From NCBI GenBank assembly GCA_046295215.1, contig JBKBNP010000021.1, positions 1 to 64,000 of the forward strand: DNA of 64,000 nucleotides, in the 5' to 3' direction. The DNA comes from Szabonella sp046295215 (GTDB lineage Bacteria > Pseudomonadota > Alphaproteobacteria > Rhodobacterales > Rhodobacteraceae). This document shows, piece by piece, positions 8,243-17,269 of the stretch (the first letter of the stretch is position 1; each line of letters begins with the position of its first letter). The position numbers were made by a program, and so were the translations under genes. The notes beneath the pieces were generated by a model that worked only from the letters and a program-made list of their open reading frames with translations, was not told where the DNA came from and did no database searches.

Positions 8243-9139
8243 TTAGCGGAAGAGGACGATCAGCAGGATGGAAAAGCCCAGCAGCGCCATGCCCAGAACC
8301 TCGCGCCGCTGCGGCCTTTCGCCGAAGAACAGCATCGAGGCGAGGATAGAAAAGACCAGTTCCACCTGCCCGACCGCCCGGACATAGGCCGCGTTCTGGA
8401 GCGCGAAGGCGATGAACCAGCCATAGGAGCCCAGAACGCCGGTCACACCGACGGGCAGCGTTGCGCGCCAGGCCCGCAGGACGCGGCCCGTCTCGCCGGG
8501 TTCGCGGAGGGTCAGCCAGATCACCATGGCAAGCGTCTGGAAGGCGGTGACACAAGCCAGCGCGAAGGCCGCGCGGAACAGCGCATCGGGATTGTCGATT
8601 TCCAGCGTCGCGCCGCGATAGCCGATGGCGGACAGCCCGAAGAACCCGCCCGCCAGAAGCCCCAGCACGGTCGCGCGGTTGAAGATGCCGCCCTGCCGCC
8701 ATCCCCCGGCCGGGCGCGACAGCAAGACGACCCCCGCAAAACCGATGCAGATGGCCACCGCCCCTGCGGCGCTGACGCTTTCGCCCAGCAGGATTGCGGA
8801 AAAGAGGGCGACCTGAATCGTTTCGGTCTTGGTGAAGGCGATGCCGACCGCAAAGCTGCGTTCCGAGAACAGCGCCACCGTGCAGAAGGTCGCGATGATC
8901 TGCGCGATGCCCCCCGAGATGGCAAAGGCCCAGAACAGCGGGCCGGGCAGAAAAAGGTCATGCCCCGACACATGTGCCAGTGCCAGCACCCCCGCCCCGG
9001 CCAGCGGCACCGCAAACAAGAAGCGCGAGAATGTCGCCCCTGCGGTCGAAAGACCGAGCCCCTTCAGCCGCTTCTGCAGGGAAAAGCGCAGCGTCTGCAC
9101 GGCTGCGGCAAGGATGGTGACAATGACCCAAAGCTCCAT
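8243..9139 (-). CDS. EamA/DMT family transporter
   Basis: A 298-residue inner membrane protein with about ten hydrophobic helices in two homologous halves, the duplicated EamA layout of drug/metabolite exporters. Charged loops RPAGGWRQGG and LREPGETGR separate the halves. The C-terminal half carries the family-like segment VELVFSILASMLFFGERP. Substrate unknown; amino acids, nucleobases and metabolites are all known in the family. It converges with the NUDIX gene. Confidence 0.82.
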   Translation of the reverse strand: MELWVIVTILAAAVQTLRFSLQKRLKGLGLSTAGATFSRFLFAVPLAGAGVLALAHVSGHDLFLPGPLFWAFAISGGIAQIIATFCTVALFSERSFAVGIAFTKTETIQVALFSAILLGESVSAAGAVAICIGFAGVVLLSRPAGGWRQGGIFNRATVLGLLAGGFFGLSAIGYRGATLEIDNPDALFRAAFALACVTAFQTLAMVIWLTLREPGETGRVLRAWRATLPVGVTGVLGSYGWFIAFALQNAAYVRAVGQVELVFSILASMLFFGERPQRREVLGMALLGFSILLIVLFR

Positions 9140-9228
9140 CGCGCCTGCATGGCATGGCGCGGGGGGATTGCCAAGAAGCGCCGCTCGTCAGCCCCGACGG
9201 GCTTTCCCGCTCGACCCGGGACAACCCT

Positions 9229-10167
9229 TCAGGGCCGCGGCGCGGGGGGCGGCACAGGGGCGGAGGGATAGAGTGGATGCGGCACCGGATCCTTGGCGCG
9301 CAGAAGGTGGCTGCGGAGGATCTCGGCATAACTGCGATAGGCGTAGCCTTCGTTACGGCGCAAATAATGGGCGCGGTTTGCGGCATAAAGTGCTGGCAAG
9401 TGATACCAGGCCACCTGCGGATGCATATGGTGAACCGCGTGGAAGTTGTTGTTCAGAAACAACAAGGAAAACGGACCGCGATCCTCTATGATGACGGTTC
9501 GCGCCCGGGCGGCCTCATGCGCGCGATGTTCCAGAAAGGTGCGGATCTTCAACAGCCCATGGCCGACCCACACCGCCAGAAGATAGGCCCAGAAGGGCAT
9601 CGCGGCGACCCAGAGCCAGCCGAGGACCGGGACCAGACCCAGCAGATGAAGCCCCCAGTCGCGCCGCACACCGGGCGCATCCTTGGCGATCAGCCGCATC
9701 TCGCCCCGCAGCCAGATTGCGTTGCCGATCAGCGGCCCCAGCACGATCCGCCCCAGAAGCGTGTTGTTGAGCCGCAAGAGACCCTGCACCACCCGCGGCA
9801 ACCCCGCCCATGTCGCCGGGTCGAAATAATTGCTTTCCGGGTCGTCATAGGGGTCGGTCAGCACCGGGTCATGGTGATGCGCCAGATGGGTTTCGCGGAA
9901 CCGCCCGTAAGGCACGGTCAACGACAGGGCCGGGGTCGCCAGCGCCGCGTTCACGGCCTCGGACCGGAAGGGATGGCCATGCAGCGCCTCATGTTGCAAC
10001 GACGAATATTGCGCGATGGCGATCCCGGCCAGCACAACGCCTGCCAGCGCGGACAGGTCATAGAGGGTCGATGTCGCCAGCAGCCACAGCAGCACCGTCG
10101 CCCCATAGAGCGCGACCGTCGGCCATTCGACTCCGGCCCGGTCTGCCATATCGCGCCACATAGTCAT
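9229..10167 (-). CDS. Fatty acid desaturase family protein
   Basis: A 312-residue membrane-bound di-iron desaturase/hydroxylase. The three histidine boxes are present: HEALHGH at 59-65, HLAHHHD at 94-100, and HAVHHMHP near 245. Hydrophobic stretches before box 1 and between boxes 2 and 3 give the usual four-helix layout. It could introduce a double bond in a lipid acyl chain or hydroxylate a carotenoid or other lipid; the sequence alone does not decide. Its start overlaps the stop of the DUF2061 gene by four bases (ATGA), so the two are translated together. A divergent XRE regulator follows upstream. Confidence 0.85.
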   Translation of the reverse strand: MTMWRDMADRAGVEWPTVALYGATVLLWLLATSTLYDLSALAGVVLAGIAIAQYSSLQHEALHGHPFRSEAVNAALATPALSLTVPYGRFRETHLAHHHDPVLTDPYDDPESNYFDPATWAGLPRVVQGLLRLNNTLLGRIVLGPLIGNAIWLRGEMRLIAKDAPGVRRDWGLHLLGLVPVLGWLWVAAMPFWAYLLAVWVGHGLLKIRTFLEHRAHEAARARTVIIEDRGPFSLLFLNNNFHAVHHMHPQVAWYHLPALYAANRAHYLRRNEGYAYRSYAEILRSHLLRAKDPVPHPLYPSAPVPPPAPRP

Positions 10168-10376
10168 CGCCGCTGTGCCTCAAGGCCCCAGCCGATCCGG
10201 GCCCAGATCCGTTCGTGCAGCAGATAGGTGGCAAAGCCGATGGCCATATTCGCGACGGCCATGCCGCCCGCAAGTGCCACCGATCCGGTAAAGGCCCATC
10301 CGACGCCCCCCATGACGGCAAGGCCAAGTGCCTGCCAGACAAGGGCTTTTGCAAGGGTTCTGCGGGCTGTGTCCAA
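10164..10376 (-). CDS. DUF2061 small membrane protein (TTG start)
   Basis: A 70-residue membrane protein with two helices, matching the DUF2061 pattern of an N-terminal TARRTLAKALVWQ segment and a C-terminal HERIWARIGWG. I choose the TTG at 10376 because GGGAG lies six bases upstream of it and because family members begin at this point; the frame stays open to 10442 without a Shine-Dalgarno site. Function unknown. It is coupled by ATGA overlap to the desaturase, which suggests a membrane lipid role. The 98 bases to the divergent XRE gene hold both promoters. Confidence 0.75.
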   Translation of the reverse strand: MDTARRTLAKALVWQALGLAVMGGVGWAFTGSVALAGGMAVANMAIGFATYLLHERIWARIGWGLEAQRR

Positions 10377-10474
10377 GGTTCTCTCCCGTTCCTCTTCTGC
10401 ATAGCCACGGAGGCGCTGTTGCGGTAGACTGCATTGACGCAAGTTTTCGGGAACTTTGGTGACTTAGGGAAACA

Positions 10475-11335
10475 ATGCAGATTATTCACGACAGACGGGA
10501 CCGGGCCGGGCTGTTCCGCACCCGGCTTGCGGCCGCCATGGCCGATCGCGGCCTGTCGCAGGCGGCGCTGGCGCGGGCGGTGGGGGTGGACCGGTCCACC
10601 GTGTCGCAGCTTCTGTCGGATCGCAGCACCCGCCTGCCCAATGCACAGGCTGTCGCCGAGGCGGCGATGGCGCTGTCGGTCAGCGCGGACTGGCTGCTGG
10701 GGCTGACGGAGCAGCCGCAAAGCGGGGCGGATCTGCTGGCCGCCTCGATGTCCATGACCGAGGCACCGCGCGCGCTGGTGGACGAACAGATCTTCGACTG
10801 GCACCGGGAGGCGGCGGGCTACAAGATCCGCCATGTGCCCGCGACGCTGCCCGACATGCTCAAGACCCGCGCGATGCTGGAATGGGAATATGACCCGCAT
10901 CTGGGCAAGACCACGGAGCAGGCCATCGGCGCGTCGGAGGACCGGCTGGACTGGATGCGCGCGGCGCGGTCGGATTATGAAATCGCGCTGCCGCTGCATG
11001 AAATCGCCGCCTTCGCGGGCGCGACGGGCTATTATGCGGGACTGGCAGCGCAGGTTCGGCGGGACCAGCTCGACCACATGATCGGGCTTTGCGATCAGCT
11101 CTACCCCTCGCTCCGGATCTATCTTTTCGATGCGCGACGGGTGTTTTCAGCGCCGGTGACGGTGTTCGGCCCCTTGCTCGCGGTGCTTTACCTTGGTCGC
11201 CACTACATCGCCTTTCGCGATTCAGGCCGCGTGGAAACCATCAGCCGTCATTTCGACTGGCTGGTGCGGGAGGCAGGCCTTGGCGCGCGGGAGGTGGCAG
11301 GGCATCTGCGCACCCTGCGGGACGGGGTGGCCTGA
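10475..11335 (+). CDS. XRE-family transcriptional regulator with large C-terminal domain
   Basis: A 286-residue protein. Residues about 14-75 form a Cro/C1-type helix-turn-helix (MADRGLSQAALARAVGVDRS with the recognition helix VDRSTVSQLLSD). The remaining 210 residues are an alpha/beta region that I do not recognise; it contains YYAGLAAQVRRDQLDHMIGL, and could bind a ligand or peptide. It is divergent from the DUF2061-desaturase pair, so control of lipid desaturation is a reasonable inference. Confidence 0.8.
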   Translation: MQIIHDRRDRAGLFRTRLAAAMADRGLSQAALARAVGVDRSTVSQLLSDRSTRLPNAQAVAEAAMALSVSADWLLGLTEQPQSGADLLAASMSMTEAPRALVDEQIFDWHREAAGYKIRHVPATLPDMLKTRAMLEWEYDPHLGKTTEQAIGASEDRLDWMRAARSDYEIALPLHEIAAFAGATGYYAGLAAQVRRDQLDHMIGLCDQLYPSLRIYLFDARRVFSAPVTVFGPLLAVLYLGRHYIAFRDSGRVETISRHFDWLVREAGLGAREVAGHLRTLRDGVA

Positions 11336-11346
11336 TCCGCTCACCG

Positions 11347-11365
11347 GGCCCTTGGCGGGCCTTTT
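11347..11365 (+). terminator. Probable terminator after XRE gene
   Basis: A short hairpin (GGCCC, loop TTGGC, GGGCC) followed directly by TTTT begins 11 bases after the XRE gene stop. The stem is short but GC-only. Confidence 0.5.
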
Positions 11366-11411
11366 CGCCGGGGACGGGACCGGGGGCGACCGGCAAGGGC
11401 CGGATGAGGGG

Positions 11412-11924
11412 TCATTGCGCGAAAACCGCGCGGGTCAGGTCATAACCGTTCCAGTCGAGGATCTCGCGCGCGGCCGCCCTGCGGTCGGGGGGCAGCGCAC
11501 CGCCCCGGTCCAGCGCGAAGCCGAAGGCACCCGAGGGCGTGCCGATCACCAGCGAGCGATAGTTGGTATCGACCCAGATCACCCACCAGTCCGCATCCGC
11601 CCCCGCGAACCCCGGGCCGGACGGGCGGAACCGCCCCGGACCGGAGGCCGTGAGCCGCCCGGAGATGGCGCGCGCCACGCCGCCAAGGCAGAGCCGCCCC
11701 GCCACCTGCAATCCCCCCGCCTCCGGCCGGATCGACAGCGATCCGGGCGTGCAGACCGTGCCGCGCGGCGCGAAATCAGCGGCCTGCTGCCAGTCGCCCG
11801 CCAGACGCCCGGTTTCAAGGACTGCATTGGACCATATATCGCTGCCGGGCTTGCGGTAGCCGGGCACCGTCGGGGCGGTGGCACAGGCCGAGAGCAGCAA
11901 GGCGAGCGCGATCAGTTTATGCAC
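11412..11924 (-). CDS. Lipocalin-like outer membrane lipoprotein
   Basis: A 170-residue lipoprotein. The signal peptide ends in the lipobox LLSAC at about residues 10-14. The C-terminal half carries WWVIWVDTNYRSLVIGTPSG, which matches the conserved strand region of bacterial lipocalins (Blc family), small barrel proteins that bind fatty acids or lysophospholipids. It overlaps the start of the next upstream gene's end by 13 bases, so the two lipoproteins form one transcript. Distant resemblance only; the N-terminal GxW signature is weak. Confidence 0.65.
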   Translation of the reverse strand: MHKLIALALLLSACATAPTVPGYRKPGSDIWSNAVLETGRLAGDWQQAADFAPRGTVCTPGSLSIRPEAGGLQVAGRLCLGGVARAISGRLTASGPGRFRPSGPGFAGADADWWVIWVDTNYRSLVIGTPSGAFGFALDRGGALPPDRRAAAREILDWNGYDLTRAVFAQ

Positions 11925-12481
11925 AGCGAGACCTGTCGTCCGTCATCCTGCAAGATGTCATTGCAGCCGAACAGCGGCGAGAGCGGCGCGCAGGTTCTGG
12001 ACCGCGCCAGACATTCGCCTTCGCAATCGGATTTGCGCCGACAGGATTTCCCGGCGTCGCGCATCACGCGCTGGCAGGCCATGGCCGAACCGGACCCGAC
12101 CCGCACGAAGCGCCCGCCGAGCTTTTCGCAAGCGATCTGGGCGGCGGATTTCACCACGGGCGGTGCGGCTTCCGGAGCGGGTTCAGGGATGGATTCCGGG
12201 GCCGTTTCGGGGGGCGGAGCGGCCTCCGATGCGGGGCCGGCCCCGGCGGTGGCAACCTGCGGACCTGTGCCGGGAGAAGCCTCGCCGGCCATCTCGCCGC
12301 CTGCCGGGGGCAGGGTGGAGGTTTCGACCTCCGGGCCGGTGATGGGGGAAATGTCTGCGCCCCCGCCCCGCTGCCCGCCCGGCAGAACACAGCCACCAAG
12401 CACCAGCGCAACCAGAACCGCCGCCATGGCGACCGCCGCCCCGCGCAAGCCGGGCTCTGATCTGCCGTCCCCGGATGCCAC
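11912..12481 (-). CDS. Pro/Ala-rich lipoprotein with Cys-rich C-terminus
   Basis: A 189-residue lipoprotein of unknown function. A membrane-crossing signal leads to the lipobox VLGGC. A long linker rich in Pro, Ala, Glu (about residues 40-110) follows, then a compact domain of about 75 residues with eight cysteines (ACEKLGG, ACQRV, SCRRKSDCEGECL, RTC, GCND, LCIN), likely disulfide-bonded in the periplasm. The GTG at 12481 begins two bases after the stop of the aldo/keto reductase gene; an ATG at 12427 is an alternative that would still include the lipobox. Confidence 0.65.
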   Translation of the reverse strand: MASGDGRSEPGLRGAAVAMAAVLVALVLGGCVLPGGQRGGGADISPITGPEVETSTLPPAGGEMAGEASPGTGPQVATAGAGPASEAAPPPETAPESIPEPAPEAAPPVVKSAAQIACEKLGGRFVRVGSGSAMACQRVMRDAGKSCRRKSDCEGECLARSRTCAPLSPLFGCNDILQDDGRQVSLCIN

Positions 12482-12483
12482 GG

Positions 12484-13521
12484 TCAGAACGGTGCCGGAA
12501 AGGCGCGGTGGGTGGCCGCGATCTCGGCCTTGACCTCATCCGTCAGGGTCAGCTTCGCCGCGTCGATATTGCTGCGCAACTGCGCAAGACTGGTGGCCCC
12601 GATGATCGGGATGCAGGGGAAGGGGCGGTCCAGCGTGAAGGCCAGCGCCATCTGGCAGGGGTCGAGCCCGTGGCGCGCGGCCACCCCCATATAGGCCGCG
12701 ACCGCCTCGAACACCCGCGGGGTCACGCGGCCCCCCAGTTCCGGCGTGGGCACCCGGCGTGTGCCATCGGGGATCACCCCGCCCGCATATTTGCCCGACA
12801 GAAGCCCTGCGGCGAGCGGCGAATAGGCCAGCAGCGGCATCTCCTCCATCGCGGCGAATTCGGCCCAGTCACTGTCGAACTGGCGGCAGAGCAGAGAATA
12901 TTCGTTCTGAATGCTGGCCATGCGCGGCAATCCGGTCGTCTCGGCCAGCTTGATCCAGCTTGCCGCGCCCCAGACGGATTCGTTGGACAGGCCGAAGGCA
13001 CGGACCTTGCCCTCGGCCAGCAGTTTCGCCGCCTCGGCCAGCACCTCGGCCATATTGGCCAGCGTCCCCGCCTTGTCGCTGGTCGGCGCATAGTCCCAAA
13101 TCTGGCGGAAGTGATAGGAGCCGCGATTGGGCCAGTGGATCTGATAGAGGTCGATGTAGTCGGTTTGCAGCCGGGCGAGCGAGCCTGTCACAGCGGCGCG
13201 CAGGGTTTCCGCCGTCACTGGCTGGTCGGGACGCACGAGTTTGCCCTTGCCGCTGATCTTGGTCGCGACCACCACGCGGTCACGCCCGCCCTGCCGCGCG
13301 AACCAGTTGCCGATGATGCATTCGGTGCCGCCCACGGTTTCAGGGCTGACCGGATTGGTCGGATACATCTCTGCCGTGTCCCAGAAATTCACCCCTGACT
13401 CCAGCGCCATGGCGATCTGGTCATGGGCCTCGCTCTGGGTGTTCTGGGTGCCCCAGGTCATCGTGCCAAGGCAGATCCCGGAGACCTGAATTCCGGTTTT
13501 TCCCAACGGGATCTGACGCAT
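12484..13521 (-). CDS. Aldo/keto reductase, Tas type
   Basis: A 345-residue NADPH-dependent aldo/keto reductase. The (beta/alpha)8 family landmarks are visible: LGTMTWG near the N-terminus, the catalytic Asp and Tyr in FWDTAEMYP, the lysine in ATKISGKG, the histidine in DLYQIHWP, and the NADPH-binding C-terminus IIGATSLAQLRSNI. It most resembles the E. coli Tas group. The start at 13521 has AAGGA upstream. The physiological substrate is unknown. Confidence 0.87.
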   Translation of the reverse strand: MRQIPLGKTGIQVSGICLGTMTWGTQNTQSEAHDQIAMALESGVNFWDTAEMYPTNPVSPETVGGTECIIGNWFARQGGRDRVVVATKISGKGKLVRPDQPVTAETLRAAVTGSLARLQTDYIDLYQIHWPNRGSYHFRQIWDYAPTSDKAGTLANMAEVLAEAAKLLAEGKVRAFGLSNESVWGAASWIKLAETTGLPRMASIQNEYSLLCRQFDSDWAEFAAMEEMPLLAYSPLAAGLLSGKYAGGVIPDGTRRVPTPELGGRVTPRVFEAVAAYMGVAARHGLDPCQMALAFTLDRPFPCIPIIGATSLAQLRSNIDAAKLTLTDEVKAEIAATHRAFPAPF

Positions 13522-13617
13522 CTGCGGTCCTTTCGTGCTTCGCTGGCGCACAGGGGCGCAGGGTGGTCGCGGCGCAGGGTTGCATCATTCGGCCCGATCC
13601 GCAAGCGAGGGGCTTGC

Positions 13618-13632
13618 GAACATAAAATGAAC
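13618..13632 (+). promoter_or_regulatory. LexA (SOS) box before imuA-like gene
   Basis: GAAC-ATAAAAT-GAAC, a perfect match to the alphaproteobacterial LexA box of two GAAC half-sites separated by seven bases. It ends 16 bases before the start of the imuA-like gene, where bound repressor would block transcription or initiation. Confidence 0.8.
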
Positions 13633-13648
13633 ATGGCAGGATCGCGGA

Positions 13649-14259
13649 ATGTTCATCGAGGATCTCCACAAGGCGCTGCGGCGTGGGTCCGAAGGCGTGA
13701 TGCGCCCGCTTCTGCCGCCCGGCTACGGGGTGGAGGCGGGGCTTTTGCGCGGGCGGGTGCATGAGTTCTGTGGATCGGCGCGGCAGGTGCTGGCGGCGCT
13801 CGTGATGCAGGCCGACCCGGCCCCTGCGGCCCCGGTGCTGTGGATCGCCCCGGCATGGCTGCCCGGAGGCCCGCATCCCGCCGGGCTTGCGCCCTTCACC
13901 GATGCGGGCCGGGTGATCCTGGCGCGGCCCCGGCGGGCCGTTGATATTCTCTGGACGATGGAGGAGGCGCTGCGCAGCGGGGAGGTGCCGCTGGTCCTGG
14001 CCGAAGTGACCGCAGCGCCGCACTGACACAGGTGCGCCGGCTGCATCTGGCCGCCGGGGCCGGGATGGCGCGGCGCGGTGCGGCGGCCGCCCCGCTGGGC
14101 CTCCTGCTGACCCCGGGCGAGGGCGGGGCGGCCGGGGTCGAAAGCCGCTGGCGGATGCGCCATTGCCCCGGCGGCTGGCATCTGTCGCAGCTGCGCGCGC
14201 GGATGGACCCGCCCCGGGACTGGACGCTGGCGCTTCCCCCGGCCCTCTCGGCCGGGTGA
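13649..14259 (+). pseudogene. imuA-like gene, disrupted by a frameshift
   Basis: Two overlapping frames together read as one ImuA/SulA-like protein of about 200 residues. The first (13649-14026) begins MFIEDLHKAL, has the VLWIAP strand, the LWTMEEALRSGEVPLVLAE segment, and stops at TGA. The second frame, one base back, continues with LTQVRRLHLAAGAG and ends with the arginine-rich SRWRM/LRAR region, the order seen in ImuA proteins. The shift falls between about 14010 and 14023. ImuA works with ImuB and DnaE2 in error-prone repair; neither is adjacent. The start follows AGGA, and a LexA box lies just upstream. A sequencing error is an alternative to true loss. Confidence 0.7.
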
Positions 14260-14273
14260 CGGGTCAGGTCAGG

Positions 14274-15830
14274 TCACGGCAGCATCGCCGTCAGATTGGC
14301 CTGCACCACCGTCACATTGCCATGATCGGGGCCAAGGGCGGCGGTCAGCACCGCGATGGCCTCGCGGAAGGCGGCCTCCGCCTCGGGCAGGCGGTTGGCA
14401 TCATGCAGCACGAGCCCGAGATTGTTGAGCGCCCGGCCATAATCGGCATGGGCCTTGCCGACGCCCGCCGCCATGCGCTCCAGCACCTCGCGATAAAGCG
14501 CCTCGGCCTGCGCCAGCCCCCCCGAAGCCCGCAGCGCCCCCGCCAGCGCATCGAGCCGCAGCGTGAGGTCGGGATGCCGCTCCCCGAGTGCCGCGCGCAG
14601 AACCGTTGCCGCCTCGGCATAAAGCGCGGCGGCCCTCTCCCCCTGCCCCATCGCCCGCAGCGCATCGGCCTCGGCCGCGAGATGCGTGGCAAGATCGGGA
14701 TGATCGGGGCGCAGAACGACCCGCGCCACCGCCGAGGCCCGCACGCGCAAAGCCAGCGCCTCCTCGGCCCGACCGGTTGCGGTCAGAAGCGTGGCAAGGT
14801 TGCCGATGCGGGCGGCGCTGTCGGCATCGCCACCGCCGGGCAGGGCCTCGTCAATCGCCAGCGAGGCGCGGTAATGCTCTTCGGCCTCCTCCAGACGTCC
14901 GGTGCCATGCAGGAAGGCCGCCAGATTGTTGAGCCGCTGCGCCTGCCGCGCGGGTTCCGGGTCTTTCGCAGCCGCCCCCGTCGCCACCGCTTCGCGCAAC
15001 AGCGCCCCGGCCTCTTCCCGCCGGTCTGCGGCCAGCAGGGTCTGGGCAACCTGCGCCTGCGCCTCGGCGAGTTCCGCACTGCCCTCGCCATGATCGGCGC
15101 GCACCGCCGTCAGCAGGGGCGGACCCAGTGCCAAAGCTGCCGCCAGATTTCCGGCGCGGCGCGCCGCCCGCTCGGCCTCGCGCAGATGGTCGGTGCGGGC
15201 ATCGAGTTCGGCCGCGCGGATCAGGAAACCCGCCGCCTCGGTGACATCGCCGTCGCGCAGGGCCAGAAGGCCCAGGACATGCGCCGCCCGCGCCGCACGG
15301 CGCAGGGCTGCCTCGGCCTCCGTGCGGACCTGCACCAGCGCAGGGCGGGCCGCACCGGGATCGCCCGCCCCGAGCCGCGCCAGTGCCTCGGCATCGGGCG
15401 GCAGGCCATAGGCGTCGAGAACCTCGACAATCGCATCCCGCAGCACCCCGGTTTCCCGGACACTGGCCTCGGGGCGGGAAAGCATCCGCAGGATCTGGTC
15501 CTGACGACGCAGAAGCGCCGGCAGGTCAGTCTCGGTTGCGCCGGGAAGGGCGGCACGGACTGCGGCGAGATCGGCCTCCAGCACGCCCGCAACCCCGCCC
15601 GGGTCCAGCGCAGGCAGGGCGGAAAGTGCCGACGGCAGCGCCGACGCGCCTGTCCCGGCCTGCAATCCCGCCTGCACGCCGGAAGGGGCCACCCGGATCT
15701 TGCCAGACCACAAGAGCCCCGCCGATGCCGCAACCGCAAGACCGACCGCCGCCACCATCAACCGCATGCCCGCCCCCATGTCACCCCGACCCCGCCCTGC
15801 GTCGCCATCCTGTGCCCCGATGCCTGACAT
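14274..15830 (-). CDS. TPR-repeat protein, membrane anchored
   Basis: A 518-residue protein. One membrane segment near residues 25-45 (MRLMVAAVGLAVAASAGLLW) anchors a long helical region with at least seven tetratricopeptide-like repeats, rich in A-x-x-Y/A and LNNLA/YGRALNNLG repeat cores typical of Tetratricopeptide_12/NPHP3-type arrays. No catalytic domain is visible, so it is probably a periplasmic scaffold. The ATG at 15830 follows GGAGG by four bases; the ATG at 15779 is a weaker alternative. It converges with the imuA-like gene. Confidence 0.8.
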   Translation of the reverse strand: MSGIGAQDGDAGRGRGDMGAGMRLMVAAVGLAVAASAGLLWSGKIRVAPSGVQAGLQAGTGASALPSALSALPALDPGGVAGVLEADLAAVRAALPGATETDLPALLRRQDQILRMLSRPEASVRETGVLRDAIVEVLDAYGLPPDAEALARLGAGDPGAARPALVQVRTEAEAALRRAARAAHVLGLLALRDGDVTEAAGFLIRAAELDARTDHLREAERAARRAGNLAAALALGPPLLTAVRADHGEGSAELAEAQAQVAQTLLAADRREEAGALLREAVATGAAAKDPEPARQAQRLNNLAAFLHGTGRLEEAEEHYRASLAIDEALPGGGDADSAARIGNLATLLTATGRAEEALALRVRASAVARVVLRPDHPDLATHLAAEADALRAMGQGERAAALYAEAATVLRAALGERHPDLTLRLDALAGALRASGGLAQAEALYREVLERMAAGVGKAHADYGRALNNLGLVLHDANRLPEAEAAFREAIAVLTAALGPDHGNVTVVQANLTAMLP

Positions 15831-16036
15831 GCAGCCTCCGACGCGGCGCAGAGTAGACGGGCAGAGCCCCCCGGAACAAGGCCCCACAGCGCCCTTCAAC
15901 CGCAGCTTTTGGGGGTCGGCATCCTGTCAATCGGGGCTGGACGCGACGGCATCGACGCGACAGGATGGCCCGGCCTGTCCGCGCCCGCTGCCGGGCAGGC
16001 CTGCGCCACCCCGATCCGCGAAGGCCCGCTGCCCCG

Positions 16037-17269
16037 ATGCGTCTCCTGATTTCCTTCGCGGCCCTCTTCCTGTCGGTGATCCTGCTGCAACTGGGATCGG
16101 GCGGGGTTGCGCCGCTCGATGCGATCTCGGGTGCCGCACTTGGCTTTTCCACCTCCGAAATCGGGATCCTTGGCTCGGCACATTTCGTCGGCTTCTTCAT
16201 CGGCTGCTGGTGGGCGCCGCGCCTGATGGGCGAGGTCGGACATTCCCGCGCCTTCGCGGCCTTCGTCGCCTGCGGCACGATCGGGATTCTGGCGCATATG
16301 CTGGTGATCGACGCGCGGGCCTGGGCGGTGATGCGCGTGGCCTCGGGGCTTTGCATCGCGGGCTGCTACACCATCATCGAGGCCTGGTTGCAGGCGAAGG
16401 TCACGAATGCGACGCGGGGCCGCGCGATGGGGGTCTACCGCGTGGTCGACATCGGCGGCAGCCTTGGCGCGCAACTGATGATCGGGGTGCTGGAGCCTGC
16501 CTCCTATGTCTCCTACAATTTGCTGGCCCTCTTGTGCTGTGCCGCGCTGTTTCCGCTGACACTCACCAGGGCGGAGCCCCCCGAAACGCCCGAGGCACCC
16601 CGCCTGCGCCCCGGCCTTGCCTGGCAACGCTCGCCGCTGGCGGCGGCAGGGGTTGTGGTGTCGGGGATCACGGGGGCGGCCTTTCGCATGGTCGGCCCGG
16701 TCTACGGGATCGAGGTCGGGCTGCGCGCGGACCAGATCGCGCTGTTTCTGGCGGCCTATGTTCTGGGCGGCGCGCTGGCGCAGGTGCCGGTCGGCTGGAT
16801 CGCAGACAAATACGACCGGCGTGGCGTGCTGATCGGGCTGTCGGTGGCGGGGGCCGTCTCCTGCGCGGCAACCGTGCTGATGGCCGGCAGCGGCACGGTT
16901 GCGGTCTTTACCACGGCGGCGCTTTTCGGTTTTGCCACCCTGCCGGTCTATTCGGTCTCCACCGCCCATGCCCATGACTTCGCCGAAAGCCGGGAGAGGG
17001 TCGAGTTGTCGGCGGCGCTGATGTTTCTCTATGCGGTCGGCGCGATTGCCAGCCCCTGGTTGGCCGCGCTCGTGATCGAAGCCTTCGGCCCCTCCGCGAT
17101 GTTCCTGATGATAGCGCTGTCGCATGTGGCGCTGATCCTTTTCGGCATTGCCCGGATGCGGGCGCGGCCTTCGCCCGACGAACGGACGGCCTATACCTAC
17201 GAGCCGCGCACCTCCTTCCTCATCGGACGCCTGCTGGGCCGGGGACGCGACAGGGACCGCAAGCCCTGA
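16037..17269 (+). CDS. Major facilitator superfamily transporter (YcaD-like)
   Basis: A 410-residue inner membrane protein with about twelve hydrophobic helices. The motif-A region between helices 2 and 3 is weak (WWAPRLMGEVGHSR), but the second-half equivalent ADKYDRRGVL is clear, as in MFS members. The N-terminal GVAPLDAISGAALGFSTSEIG and the C-terminal cytoplasmic tail with YTYEPRTS resemble the YcaD-like branch found in Rhodobacteraceae. Substrate unknown. A start at the ATG at 16037 puts the first helix at the N-terminus; in-frame codons upstream add an Arg/Pro-rich tail that is not family-like. Confidence 0.83.
   Translation: MRLLISFAALFLSVILLQLGSGGVAPLDAISGAALGFSTSEIGILGSAHFVGFFIGCWWAPRLMGEVGHSRAFAAFVACGTIGILAHMLVIDARAWAVMRVASGLCIAGCYTIIEAWLQAKVTNATRGRAMGVYRVVDIGGSLGAQLMIGVLEPASYVSYNLLALLCCAALFPLTLTRAEPPETPEAPRLRPGLAWQRSPLAAAGVVVSGITGAAFRMVGPVYGIEVGLRADQIALFLAAYVLGGALAQVPVGWIADKYDRRGVLIGLSVAGAVSCAATVLMAGSGTVAVFTTAALFGFATLPVYSVSTAHAHDFAESRERVELSAALMFLYAVGAIASPWLAALVIEAFGPSAMFLMIALSHVALILFGIARMRARPSPDERTAYTYEPRTSFLIGRLLGRGRDRDRKP

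Noticed and set aside
10164..10442. Longer DUF2061 protein starting at a TTG at 10442
   Set aside because: No ribosome binding site there, and the extra residues do not match the family; the TTG at 10376 has a good site.
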